Assembly: GCA_944474755.1 (NCBI GenBank)
Contig: OX104120.1
Coordinates: 41,706,067 to 41,770,066 of the forward strand
Source of the DNA: Limnoperna fortunei
Taxonomy: Eukaryota > Mollusca > Bivalvia > Mytilida > Modiolidae
Length of the DNA: 64,000 bases
Direction of reading: 5' to 3'
Shown: piece by piece, positions 46,778 through 58,900 of the stretch
How positions within the stretch are numbered: position 1 is the first letter of the stretch
Layout of the letters: each line of letters starts with the position of its first letter
Notes under the pieces: model-generated
What the model saw: the letters and a program-made list of their open reading frames with translations, nothing else
What the model was told of the DNA's origin: nothing
Databases searched by the model: none
Translations under genes and position numbers: made by a program

Positions 46778-47782
46778 AACAAGTGCTGATTGTGATTGCA
46801 AGCAAGTCACAAAAAAATCCCCTCCCGTGCCCACTTTTGTCACAATTCGGACAACTTTTCAATTTTCGCACTTTGGCGGCCATTTTGAATATGGCGGCCA
46901 TCTTGGACTTTGGCAGCCATCTTGGATTTGTTCGACATGTTGTTCGTAATATCAATATTGACCTAAATGCCAATTTTTGTTGAAATCAGACAACTTTTCA
47001 ATATTCGCACTTTGGCAGCCATTTTGAATATGACAGCCATCTTGGATTTGTTCGAAAGTGTCGCCATGTTGCTCGTAATATCAATATTGACCTAAATGCC
47101 AATTTTCGTTGAAATCGGACAACTTTTCAATTTTCGCACTTTGGCGGCCATTTTGAATATGGCGGCCATCTTGGACTTTGGCGGCCATCTTGGATTTGTT
47201 CAAACATGTCACCATGTTGTTCGTAATATCAATATTCACCTAAATGCCAATTTTCGTTGAAATCGGACAACTTTTCAATTTTCGCACTTTGGAGGCCATT
47301 TTGAATATGGCGGCCATCTTGGACTTTGGCGGCCATCTTTGATTTGTTCGAACATGTCACCATGTTGTTCGTAATATCAATATTGACCTAAATGCCAATT
47401 TTCGTTGAAATCGGACAACTTTTCAATTTTCGCACTTTGGCGGCCATTTTGAATATGGTGGCCATCTTGGATTTTTCGGAAAATGGTCCCATATTGTCCG
47501 GGACCTTAATATTGACCTATAAACCTATTTTGGTTCATATCCATATTGTTTGTGATTTTTTATGATTAATTTTGTATTTTTTTCAAATTCAAAATGGCCG
47601 CCAATCCAAGATGGCCGCCATTTTCAAAATTTCGAAATCGGAAACAACATTTCCTAGTGGTGACCTATCTTTCTGGTAAGTTTCATTGACCTATGTCTTT
47701 TCGTCTTCGAGAAATCCTACGGACAAAGTTAGGTCCAGAAGAAGAAGAAGAAGAAGAAGAAGAAGAAGAAGAATAATAATAA
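46778..47782 (+). mobile_element. family G element (G4)
   Basis: G head, core units including the GGAGGCC form found in G3, and a CATGTTGCTCG change. The (GAA)n tail is at 47,738-47,772, then TAA. The first cassettes behind it are H3, as expected. Confidence 0.78.
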
Positions 47783-48240
47783 TAAGAAACGGTGCAAAAA
47801 CAATAAATCCCCGACACTTCGTGGTCGGGGATTTAATAATTAGAAACGGTGCAAAAACAATAAATCCCCGACACTTCGTGGTCGGGGATTTAATAAGAAA
47901 CGGAGTAAAAACAATAAGTCGCCCGACACTTCGTGGTCGGCGACTTAATAATAAGAAACGGAGTAAAAACAATAAGTCGCCCGACACTTCGTGGTCGGCG
48001 ACTTAATAATAAGAAACGGAGTAAAAACAATAAGTCGCCCGACACTTCGTGGTCGGCGACTTAATAATAATAATAATAATAAGAAACGGTGCAAAAACAA
48101 TAAGTCTCCCAAAACTTGTTTTGGGCGACTTAATAAGAAACGGTGCAAAAACAATAAGTCTCCCAAAACTTGTTTTGGGCGACTTAATAAGAAACGGTGC
48201 AAACACAATAAGTCTCCCAAAAAAAATTTTTTTGGGCGAC

Positions 48241-48243
<3 letters not shown>
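47783..48243 (+). repeat. hairpin cassette array of eight: H3 x2, H1 x3, H4 x3
   Basis: This is the longest run in the window. H3 at 47,783 and ~47,838 (lead variant TTAGAAAC), three H1, then three H4 starting near 48,080. H4 has AAGTC, T/C mismatch, CCCAAAAC paired to GTTTTGGG and GACTT, with a two-base loop. The last H4 is a variant whose inner stem is A8/T7, still self-complementary. Its 3' arm type matches the D head motif. Confidence 0.9.

Positions 48244-48280
<37 letters not shown>
48242..48280 (+). repeat. (TAA)n microsatellite
   Basis: About 13 TAA units between the last H4 and the G5 head, one of the longest uninterrupted TAA runs here. Confidence 0.9.
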
Positions 48281-48283
<3 letters not shown>

Positions 48284-49292
48284 GTGCTGATTGTGATTGC
48301 AAGCAAGTCACAAAAAAATCCCCTCCCGTGCCCACTTTTGTCACAATTCGGACAACTTTTCAATTTTCGCACTTTGGCGGCCATTTTGAATATGGCGGCC
48401 ATCTTGGACTTTGGCAGCCATCTTGGATTTGTTCGACATGTTGTTCGTAATATCAATATTGACCTAAATGCCAATTTTTGTTGAAATCAGACAACTTTTC
48501 AATATTCGCACTTTGGCAGCCATTTTGAATATGACAGCCATCTTGGATTTGTTCGAAAGTGTCGCCATGTTGTTCGTAATATCAATATTAACCTAAATGC
48601 CAATTTTCGTTGAAATCGGACAACTTTTCAATTTTCGCACTTTGGCGGCCATTTTGAATATGGCGGCCATCTTGGACTTTGGCGGCCATCTTGGATTTGT
48701 TCAAACATGTCACCATGTTGTTCGTAATATCAATATTCACCTAAATGCCAATTTTCGTTGAAATCGGACAACTTTTCAATTTTCGCACTTTGGAGGCCAT
48801 TTTGAATATGGCGGCCATCTTGGACTTTGGCGGCCATCTTTGATTTGTTCGAACATGTCACCATGTTGTTCGTAATATCAATATTGACCTAAATGCCAAT
48901 TTTCGTTGAAATCGGACAACTTTTCAATTTTCGCACTTTGGCGGCCATTTTGAATATGGTGGCCATCTTGGATTTTTCGGAAAATGGTCCCATATTGTCC
49001 GGGACCTTAATATTGACCTATAAACCTATTTTGGTTCATATCCATATTGTTTGTGATTTTTTATGATTAATTTTGTATTTTTTTCAAATTCAAAATGGCC
49101 GCCAATCCAAGATGGCCGCCATTTTCAAAATTTCGAAATCGGAAAGAACATTTCCTAGTGGTGACCTATCTTTCTGGTAAGTTTCATTGACCTATGTCTT
49201 TTCGTCTTCGAGAAATCCTACGGACAAAGTTAGGTCCAGAAGAAGAAGAAGAAGAAGAAGAAGAAGAAGAAGAAGAAGAAGAAGAAGAAGAA
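48279..49292 (+). mobile_element. family G element interrupted by LINE2 and LINE3 (G5)
   Basis: G head and body like G4 with CAATATTAACCTAAATG in one core unit. The (GAA)n tail is at 49,239-49,292, about 18 units, abutting LINE2. The rest of the GAA tail, TAA and the cognate H3 lie at 61,164-61,259, after both LINEs. Confidence 0.78.
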
Positions 49293-49611
49293 TTTGAATT
49301 TTCAATACCCTTTATTAAATAAAACAATCAATCACAGTTTAACAAGGTATCAAAAATTCATATTACATAAAATATAAACCTAACCATACATTATTTTGAC
49401 AAGCTACATTTAACAATTTTGAAAATACATATAAATAAGTTAACTTTAAACCCAAAAGTATATAAAATAAGACAAATATTTTTAAAGACTTTGTCCAAAT
49501 GATCAAAGTCAGTTTAAACTGATACAAGCCAGTTTAAACTTTAAACATTATTACCTACCTATATTAAAATTAAAAAAACCTATAAATGACTTTGTCCGAA
49601 TGATCAAAATC

Positions 49612-49641
49612 AACATGGACTGGTACACGCCAGTCCATGTT
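49612..49641 (-). promoter_or_regulatory. LINE2 3' UTR stem-loop
   Basis: Same 12-bp AACATGGACTGG/CCAGTCCATGTT stem and TACACG loop as in LINE1, in a UTR that otherwise shows indels between copies. Confidence 0.65.
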
Positions 49642-49725
49642 TTAACCTTTAACACATCGCGATTTACAATATATAAACAAGAAAATAAAAATAAAAATCA
49701 AAAATACAGATAAAATAACTTACCA

Positions 49726-52700
49726 TTAAATATTCACAAAAAGCTTGTCATTAGAAATAAAACACAATACATTATTAAAACACCAAAAATCTGAAAAAGA
49801 ATGAACATTATTTATAAATTTACAATAGGCAAATTCAATTGCCAACCGGGCGCGGATGCGCGACCTGAATTCCTGGAGTGGGTCTGTCTGTCCGCCTCCG
49901 GTCCTCAGGTGCTGCAGGGTCACGTAGGTGGCCATCTTCGCCTGGTTGGCAATCCATAGGTACAGCCGTCTTGGGATCCTCTGGGTCTTCGTCCATCGGT
50001 GCGTGCTGGTACCTTCTCCCAACACGACTGCACCATCCTCCACTAAAGCAGTTTCCATCACCGTCTCAGGACAGCCGGCCGTGGATGACGTGCGGCCGGC
50101 TGGTGTATCTGGACAGCTGATCCTAGGTGGCGGTGGATCAGCTGGAATCGATCTCCTAACTGGACAGCTGTCCGATGGTGGCGTGTGGACAGCTGGAGGA
50201 GATCGATTTGCACTGACCTGAGGTGGCGTATGGTCAGTGCTTATGGTAGAAGGTCCAAATATAAAAGAGTATGTTGAACCTAGATCATTTATAATTAATT
50301 TACGCAACATATTCTTAACATGGCTTAATAAAATTTGTAAACGTGGACAGGAAACAAAAATGTGGTATAAGTCCTCCTGCAAACCACAAGAGGGACAAAC
50401 ATCCGACTGCTGATAACCAGATTTAAAGTAAAATTTACCGGTTGCAATAGCACCATGAAGGATTCTCCAGTTAAGGTCACCTTCATGCATGCTATGAGGA
50501 TATTCATAAACATGACTATATATAACATTAAGGGGAACATTTGATTTTAAAATATTATTCCAAGGGGACAGTAACTTTTTGGTACGGGAACAATTAAAAT
50601 TCTGAACAACAGATAACAAATAAATCATTTTCTTGGGACATTTATCCAGAACAACACCCTTACTTAATTCAGGTGCATTGTCAATATTTACTTTAAAAAT
50701 ATATTGGTGAACAAAACCAACATCAATATCATTATGTAGAAAACGGTCAATCAATACACTCCACTCCGGAGGAAAAGACGACCATAATAAATCCAGATGT
50801 TGTTGGATACAGCGTTCAGAACGAGTGCTTAAAATTCCAACAAGATCTACTGCAGTAAATTTTCTTTTTAGACTAGTATCAAAAAGATCCTTAACTTTGG
50901 TTATACCGGCAATCACAAAATTTTCAAAATAAAAAGGTTCATCAGTTTTAGGGTTAATTAATAAAGGATTAAAGAACAAAGGTTCTTCTAAAATGTCTGC
51001 AACTGAGGTATCATCTATTTTTATTCTAGATGATTCAAAATATTTCCAGGCTTTTATTAAATCTTGATAAAAGCTTGGAATGTTAGTGTATTGAACATCC
51101 CCATCAAGTAATAACAATTGAACATCATAATTCAAATTAGAAACAGTAGACAAAAAATATTTACAAAAATAGTAACAAGGGTGAACATCTTCACCATTCA
51201 TTAATGTCAAAAATCTATACATAAATTGAATTCGAAAATCCCGAATTCTAGACAAAATATGAACTAGACCCTGTCCTCCAGTACATACGGGAAGATATAA
51301 CATTTCTTTGGAAACCCAATGTTTTCCTTGCCATAAAAAGTCAACAAATTTATTTTGAATGGCATTTATAATTTCATCGGGCACGGCCACGGAATTTAAT
51401 CGATGCCACAATTTTGATGCGGAGAGTAAATTAATTACAAGGGTTCGTCCTCTAAGGGACAAACCACGAGCAAATGGTTTCCACCTGTCAAGTTTGACAG
51501 TAATATCCTCTTCCATCCCTTCCCAGTTTTGTTTATAAAAATCCCTATTGTTTCCCACAAAAGTACCCAAAACCTTTAAACCTTTATTATTCCACTTGAA
51601 ACCAAGCGGACAATCATTTCTATTTTTCCAACTTCCCACCCACAAACCTTCTGACTTTTGTAAATTAATTTTTGAATTGGAAGATTTCTGGTATATATCT
51701 AACCAGAAAGACAACCTATCAAAATCAGTGTCCTGCGTTAACAGAGTATCCAAATCATCTGCATATGCAGATAAACAACTTTTCTTACCATCAGATAATG
51801 GAAGTTCAAGGCCTGAAAGACCATCTTTTGACCTTAATTTATGCAAAAGAGGTTCAAGGCAGATAGCATATAACTGACCTGATAAGGAACATCCTTGTCT
51901 TATACCTCTCTTAAATTGAAAAGGGGAAGATAACGAATTATTAATTTTCAGTAAACTATGTACATCTGTATAAATAGTTTTTATACAGGAAATGAAATAA
52001 TCGCCAAAACCGAAAGCTTCTAATGTCTTCATCAAATAGCCATGATGAACACGATCAAAAGCTTTCTCTTGGTCAAGGGAAACAATAGCAAGGGGGATAT
52101 TTTCCTGATTAGCATAACAAGTAGCATCAGAAATAAAACGAATATTGTCACTGATATGACGACCGGGTACACAATAACTTTGATCGATGTGTAATATATC
52201 GGGTAAAACGGTACGAAGTCTTAGCGAGAAAGCTCTCGTTAATATTTTATAATCACAACAGAGAAGAGACACTGGTCTCCAGTTTTTTAACAAACTACTG
52301 TCACCTTTCTTCGGAATCATCGTCAGAACGGCTCTTCTGCACGAAAGTGGAAGTCTGTTTTCTTCAATCGAAGTAACAAAAACTTCGTGCATATCTTTCC
52401 CAACGATGTTCCAAAATCTCATTTTGACAACCTTCATCTACAGGATCGGGGCTATACAAGTCTATGTAAAAATTTCGGGCAAGGGCTTTTATTTCCTGAT
52501 CAGAATCAGTTATACTGCCATCAGGCATGGTTAAATGGGATAATAATTTTTTTGTACCACGTTTCTTTTCAAGGTCAAAGAAATATTTTGTTGGTTTATC
52601 TGAATCATTAACATATTTGAATCTTGAACGAACCCAAGCACCACGGGCCTGGATTCGTTCAAGTTCAGATAACTGATTTTGTTTCTCAATTAAAATGGCA

Positions 52701-53755
52701 TTGAGATCAGGGTTTGTTGTAATATTTGATTTTAATAATTCAATATCGGATTGTAAACCATCAAAATTACGCTTAAAATCATAATTCTTTTTAATGGAAA
52801 ATTCTTGCGAAAGTTCCTTTATTTTGTATTTTCCTCGATCCCACCAATCTTGAATACACTTAAACTCAGATTTCTGTAGTCGCCAGGAAAGCCAAAAACT
52901 ATTTACCATGTCAACATACAATTTATCATCTAAAAGAGATGTATTTAAACACCAGTAAGCACTCTTGTGTTTACTTGGTATTTCTTTAAAATAAACACGA
53001 ACGTAATCATGATCAGAATATGAACATTGTTTTATTTCTGAAGATCGAATAAACTGACTATAATGTTTAGATATATAAATTCGATCGAGTCTAGCGGCGA
53101 CACCGTCATTTCTCGACCAGGAATAAGTTCTATCGTATGGATGAATATTGCGAAACGTATCAATAAATTTGAAACGTTTAACAATAGATTTAAATTCGTT
53201 ACAAGAATGGGGGTGGGGTTCAGTATCTCCTGTCCGATCGAGGGAAGGATTAGTTGTACAATTAAAATCACCTCCAAGAAATATTGGAATGGAAGAATCA
53301 AGTTGATTTAAATGGTGTTTTAAATATTTCAAAAAGTCTAGTTTTTCTTTGGGGCAAGTTGGGGAATACACATTCAACAAATATATTATTTGTTCCTGTA
53401 TTTTAATAGTTGCATGTAAAATGCGACCGGGTAATATAACTTTATGATCTAGAATAGTATATTCTAAATTATTTGAAAAACATATCGCTAATCCAGCAGA
53501 AATAGTTGAGAGATGAGAGAACACTATTTCTCCTCTCCATATCATTTTCCAAATACCTTCATCAGAAGGAATGGTATGGGTATCTTGAAGAAAAACTATA
53601 TCTGCATTTAATTTAGATTTCAAAGAATCTAATATAAAATATCTTTTAAAGGAATCTCGACAACCTTGTGTGTTCAATGAAACTAATGAAAAACCAGACA
53701 TTACAAATGTAATGAGAACACGGAACAAAAATGCATAATTAATAGGACAATACAT
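49726..53755 (-). pseudogene. LINE2 ORF2 (endonuclease-reverse transcriptase), frameshifted by a 149-bp deletion
   Basis: The N-terminal frame begins at ATG 53,755, with a likelier start at the internal ATG 53,701 giving MSGFSLVSLNTQG. It encodes an APE-type endonuclease with LNTQG, FLQDTHT, VYSPT, GGDFNC, RLDRIYIS and SDHDYV, then runs to SPDPVDEGCQNEIL. At ~52,412-52,417 it fuses to FWNIVGKDMHE, losing the stretch with KSPGIDG that LINE1 and LINE3 keep. The loss is 149 bp between two CAAAAT copies and shifts the frame. The downstream frame (from ~52,411) carries RT motifs SLDQEKAFDRV, RQGCSLSG and AYADDLD, the CPSCGLQEDLYHIF finger, and ends at 49,726. The protein would be truncated after the endonuclease. 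Confidence 0.88.
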
Positions 53756-53778
53756 ATTGATTTGGGTATATTTGTCGT

Positions 53779-55326
53779 CTAAGCATGAGTTTTCACATAT
53801 GCCTTTAATTTCTTAATTAACTTATTGAGACGCGCCTTTAACTGTGATGATGATTCGGGGTTTCTACGAAGGTCTATAAAATCTTGACAAAGTTGTCGTA
53901 TGTTTGATGTATACTCTAAACATTTTTCTACAGGTTTTTTGTTGCTTTTGAGCTCAGCAAGTAATCGATCGAGCTCCTCAATTGAAAGCTTTTGCTCAGT
54001 ATCTACTACGATTTGAGACATATTTTGTTCTGATAAATCAGAGGATATAGATTCTATGTCTACATCCTCTTCCTCATTGTTTTTAAGTAAAATTTGGGAT
54101 GAAGGGGGTAAATCCCATATGCTAATAGCATCTGGAGCAGATATAGCTTCAGTTGTAGGGGTTTTCATACTAATAGCAGAATCACTGTTTTCTGCTTTTC
54201 GTTTGAGTGCAGACTTTGTTGGCAAAACATCAATCTGCACTTTATCATTAGGAGCGTGGATGTCAACAATGACAGTGGAAACTGTAGATTCTTCCGACTT
54301 TTTTTTACTTGAAACATTGTGTGGGGTGTTGGGAACATCAGATTGACTACCATAGGCAGTAATATCGGAATCCAAGACAACAGATTCCTCCGCCGTCCCA
54401 GTTTTGGGTACTCTTTCAGCCGAATACAGAACGTCTGTATTGGCTTCTGAATTTTTGCTTTCAGTTGTTGGTCTGTTTTCGGGACATCTTGTTTGAATGT
54501 GTCCAGTCTGTTTGCATTTGAAACAGACAACATCGTCATTAACAAAAATTCTATAACTTTGCCTTTGATAAAACATATCAAAGTATTCAGGTAATATTAC
54601 ATTGGGGTGGGGAATAAGGGACACTTGTCGTCTAAAAGACTTGACATGTTTTAGTGCTGGGATTTTAATACCCAGTGCAATGGGTTTTATATCAGAAATT
54701 ATGCGTCCATAACGCATCAACTCATCCTCGAGTAAATCGTTTGGAATAAAAGGGGGACAATTAGACAAAGTAACTTTTTTAGGGATTTTCACCAAACACT
54801 GAACGTCAACAAACTCGTCCCCAATACTTAAGCCATTAGAACACAACTCTTCAACATCATCGAGATTTGATAAAAAAACTACAACCCCAGACCTCATACG
54901 AGAGGCAGCCACTATGTTTTCTGGTTTGACAATATCGGCAATAGCAACAACATATTGCTCGATTGAGACAGACGGTATGTTTGTTAGTTTCACACCGTGT
55001 TTCTTTGAGACAAAGCCAAAAGGCTTATGTCCAAATGACGACATCTCATCGTTATTTTTCGATCTTGAACTTTCTCTGTCAGACGGGACATTATTATTAT
55101 TCGGCAAATCTCGTGAACTTTCGCTGTGTAATTGCGACTTTACAACTTTATCACTATTAGCCTGGGGCAAAGATTTAACACCTACCTTGGACGGCATTGT
55201 TCGTTTAATTAAATTAAGGTCCCTATTGTCCTTATCATTTAACACAGTATTGCTCGAGGCAACATTCGACGACAACTGAGTAGTTTTACCATTAACAACT
55301 ACACTAGAAAATGAAGGCGACGCCAT
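53779..55326 (-). CDS. LINE2 ORF1 protein, CCHC zinc-knuckle nucleic-acid-binding, 515 aa
   Basis: The only complete open frame of the LINE proteins in the window, starting at ATG 55,326, which has no upstream in-frame competitor that I can see. ORF1 proteins of this LINE group bind element RNA and form the RNP for target-primed reverse transcription. Residues 1-105 are polar and likely disordered. Residues ~110-265 look like a folded RNA-binding region (VAIADIVKPENIV, CLVKIPKKVTLSNCPPF). A CX2CX4HX4C knuckle, CFKCKQTGHIQTRC, is at 268-281. A Ser/Thr-rich linker follows, and a helical charged tail (EELDRLLAELKSNKK to the end) may oligomerise. It lies 23 nt upstream of ORF2, in a different frame. 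Confidence 0.85.
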   Translation of the reverse strand: MASPSFSSVVVNGKTTQLSSNVASSNTVLNDKDNRDLNLIKRTMPSKVGVKSLPQANSDKVVKSQLHSESSRDLPNNNNVPSDRESSRSKNNDEMSSFGHKPFGFVSKKHGVKLTNIPSVSIEQYVVAIADIVKPENIVAASRMRSGVVVFLSNLDDVEELCSNGLSIGDEFVDVQCLVKIPKKVTLSNCPPFIPNDLLEDELMRYGRIISDIKPIALGIKIPALKHVKSFRRQVSLIPHPNVILPEYFDMFYQRQSYRIFVNDDVVCFKCKQTGHIQTRCPENRPTTESKNSEANTDVLYSAERVPKTGTAEESVVLDSDITAYGSQSDVPNTPHNVSSKKKSEESTVSTVIVDIHAPNDKVQIDVLPTKSALKRKAENSDSAISMKTPTTEAISAPDAISIWDLPPSSQILLKNNEEEDVDIESISSDLSEQNMSQIVVDTEQKLSIEELDRLLAELKSNKKPVEKCLEYTSNIRQLCQDFIDLRRNPESSSQLKARLNKLIKKLKAYVKTHA

Positions 55327-55530
55327 CTTTGAACAATATCAAACCAATAAACAAAAATTAAATCCAACAAAAATCTCGGCAATCCGAGATGAAAATACGA
55401 AATACACCCCACAAAATGAAAGAACTTCTTCTTCCAAACACAGCAATACAAATATTTACGAAGTACGATACAAAATAACCAAGAAATAAATGCTTTGAGC
55501 GGAGCTCCGAAAAACACGTCCTATCCCTTC
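55327..55530 (-). promoter_or_regulatory. LINE2 5' UTR / probable internal promoter region
   Basis: About 204 bases between the (TTC)n tract and ORF1 ATG, beginning GGGATAGGACGTG on the minus strand and present only in this copy. LINE 5' UTRs usually hold an internal promoter; no specific motif was identified. Confidence 0.5.
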
Positions 55531-55547
55531 AAGAAGAAGAAGAAGAA
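55530..55547 (+). repeat. short (GAA)n tract between LINE2 and LINE3
   Basis: About six GAA units separate the LINE2 5' end from the LINE3 3' end. It is the remnant of the microsatellite into which one of the two inserted. Confidence 0.85.
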
Positions 55548-55872
55548 TTAGAATTTTCAATACCCTTTATTAAATAAAACAATAAATCACAGTATTACAA
55601 GGTATCAAAAATTCAAGTTACATAAAATATAAACCTAACAATACATTATTTTGACAAGCTACATTAACAATTTTGAATATACATATAAATTAGTTAACTT
55701 TAAACCCAAAAGTATATGAAAGTATGACACAAATTTTAAAAGACTTTGTCCTAGTGAGCAAAGTCAGTTTAAACTGATTCAAGCCAATTTAAACTTTAAC
55801 AATTAATTTATTACCTACCTAACATTGAACCTAAAGACACCTATAAAAGACTTTGTCATAATGATCAAAGTC

Positions 55873-55902
55873 AACATGGACTGGTACACGCCAGTCCATG
55901 TT
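55873..55902 (-). promoter_or_regulatory. LINE3 3' UTR stem-loop
   Basis: Third instance of the perfect 12-bp AACATGGACTGG stem with loop TACACG. Confidence 0.65.
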
Positions 55903-55981
55903 TTAACCTTTAACACATCGCGGTTTACAATATATAAACAAGACAAGAAAAATAAAAATCAAAAATACAATTACCTTACCA

Positions 55982-58900
55982 TTAAATATTTACAACAAGC
56001 TTGTCATTAGAGATAAAACATAGTACATTATTAAAAGACCAAAAATCTGAAAAAAAATCTACATTATTAATGAACTTACAATAGGCAAATTCGATTGCCA
56101 ACCGGGCGCGGATGCGCGACCTGAATTCCACGAGCGGGTCTGTCTGTCCTCCTCCGGTCCTCAGGTGCTGAAGTGTGACGTATGTGGCCATCTTCGCCTG
56201 GGTGGCAATCCACTGGAACAGTCGTCTTGGGGTCCTGCACCGCTTCGTCCATCGTTGCGTGTTGGTACATTCTCCCAACACGACTGTTCCGTCCTCCATC
56301 ACCATTGGCTGACTGTTCGTCTCTGGGCAGCCGACCCTGGATGCCGTGTGGTCGGCTGGTACTGTAACCTCTGGACAGCTGATCCGAGGTGGCGGTTGAT
56401 CAGCTGGAATCGATCTCCTAACTGGACAGCTGTCCGATGTTGGCGTGTGGACAGCTGGAGGAGATCGATTTGCACTGACCTGAGATGGCGTTTGGTCAGT
56501 GCTAGAAAAGGTTAAAGGTCCAAATATAAATGATTCCTTTGAACCTATATTATTTTTACTTAATTTACACAAAATATTATGAATGTAATTTAATAAAACA
56601 CTAATACGTGGACAGGCTATAAAAATGTGATGTAAGTCCTCTTGCAAACCACAAGAGGGACAAACATCAGACAGCTGAAAACCAGCTTTATAATAAAATT
56701 TTCCAGTTGAAACAGCACCATGAAGTATTCTCCAGTTAAGATCACCTTCATGCATGCTATGAGGATATTCATAAATATGACTATATATAATATTAGGAGG
56801 GAAAGTTGATTGTAAAATACTATTCCAGGGGGACAATAACTTTTTGGTATGGGAACTATTAAAATTTTGAATAACAGATAACAAATAAATCATTTTCTTG
56901 GGACATTTATCAAGAACTACACCCTTACTTAATTCAGGTGCATTGTCAACATCTAATTTAAAGATATATTGGTGAACAACACCAATATCAATATCATTAT
57001 GTAAAAAACGATATATTAATTCACTCCACTCCGGAGGAAAAGCCGACCATAATAAATCTAGATGTTGTTGGATACATCGTTCAGAACGAATGCTAATTAT
57101 GCCAACAAGATCTGCTGCAGTTAATTTTCTGTTTAAACTAGTATCAAACAGATCTTTAATTTTAGTCATACCAGCAATTACAAAATTTTCAAAATAAAAA
57201 GGTTCTTCGGTTTTAGGGTTAACTAAACATGGATTAAAGAACAAAGGTTCTCCTAAAATGTCTGCAACTGAGGTATCATCTATTTTTATTCTAGATGATT
57301 CAAAATATTTCCAGGCTTTTATTAAATCTTGATAAAAGCTTGGGATGTTAGTATACTGAAAATCCCCATCAAGTAATAACAATTGAACATCATAATTCAA
57401 ATTAGAAACAGTAGACAAAAAATATTTACAAAAATAGTAACAAGGGTGAACTTCTTCACCATTCATTAATGTCAAAAATCTATACATAAATTGAATTCGA
57501 AAATCACGAATTCTAGATAAAATATGGACTAAACCCTGTCCTCCAGTACATACAGGAAGATAAACATTTCTTTGGAAACCCAATGTTTTCCTTGCCATAG
57601 AAAGTCTACAAATTTATTTTGAATGACATTAATAATTTCATCAGGAACAGCTACAGAATTTAATCGATGCCACAATTTTGAAGCGGAGAGTAAATTGATA
57701 ACAAGTGTTCTACCTCTAAGTGACAAACCGCGAGCAAATGGTTTCCACCTGTCAAGTTTGACAGTAATATCCTCCTCCATCCCTTCCCAATTTTGTTTAT
57801 AAAAATCCCTATTGTTCCCCACAAAAGTTCCCAAAACCTTTAAACCTTTATTATTCCACTTGAGACCAAGTGGACAATCATTTCTATTTTTCCAACTTCC
57901 CACCCACAAACCTTCGGACTTTTGTAAATTAATTTTTGAATTGGAAGCTTTCTGATATATATCCAACCAGAAAGACAACCTATCAAAATCAGAGTCCTGC
58001 GTTAAAAGAGTATCCAAATCATCTGCATACGCGGATAAACAACTTTTCTTACCATCAGATAATGGAAGTTCAAGGCCTGATAAGCCGTCTTTCGACCTTA
58101 GTTTGTGTAAAAGAGGTTCAAGGCAAATGGCATATAATTGACCAGACAAGGAACATCCTTGTCGTATACCTCTTTTAAATTCAAAAGGGGACGATAACGA
58201 GTTATTAATTTTAAGTAAACTATGTACATCTGTATAAATAGTTTTTATACATGATATAAAATAATCTCCAAAACCGAAGGCTTCTAATGTCTTCATCAAA
58301 TAACCATGATGAACACGATCAAAAGCCTTCTCTTGGTCAAGGGAAACAATAGCAAGGGGGATATTTTCCTGATTAGCATAACACGTAGCATCAGAAATAA
58401 AACGAATATTATCACTTATATGACGACCGGGAACACAATAACTTTGATCGATATGTAATATATCGGGTAGAACCGTACGGAGTCTTAGCGAGAAAGCTCT
58501 AGTTAATATTTTATAGTCGCAACAGAGAAGAGACACAGGTCTCCAGTTTTTCAACAAACTACTATCACCTTTCTTTGGAATCATTGTCAGAACGGCCCTT
58601 CTGCACGAAAGTGGAAGTTTGTTTTCTTCAATAGAAGTAACAAAAACTTCGTGCATATCTTTCCCAACGACGTTCCAAAAGGTTTTATAAAATTCACTGG
58701 GGAGCCCATCAATACCAGGGGATTTATTATTATTCATTTTTAAAACGGCAGAGGACAATTCATCATAACTTATAGCACTATCTAATGTTTGCTTTTGGGT
58801 ATCACTTAATGTAGGAAGGTCTTTCAAAATTTCATTTTGACAGCCTTCATCAACAGGATCGGGGCTATACAAATCAGAGTAAAAATTTCGGGCAAGGGTT

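Larger units (their letters stand above)
49293..55530 (-). mobile_element. LINE2: Tx1-like LINE, near full length
   Basis: The element reads on the minus strand from a 5' end at about 55,530 (CCCTTC against (TTC)n) to a 3' end at 49,293 (GAAAATTCAAA against (TTC)n). It has a ~204-bp 5' UTR, ORF1 (53,779-55,326), a 23-nt gap, ORF2 (53,755 down to 49,726, broken) and a ~433-bp 3' UTR with AATAAA at 49,311-49,316. Length is about 6.2 kb. Both ends abut (TTC)n and no other target duplication is visible, as expected for insertion within a microsatellite. Confidence 0.88.

Noticed and set aside
962..48243. CRISPR-like arrays of repeated hairpins
   Set aside because: The units are separated only by variable TAA runs, with no unique spacers and no cas genes, in a eukaryotic LINE-bearing context.
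962..48243. Integron-like cassette arrays with attC-like bulged hairpins
   Set aside because: The same-orientation cassettes and bulged stems are suggestive, but there is no integrase, no coding cassettes, and TAA slippage explains the arrays more simply.
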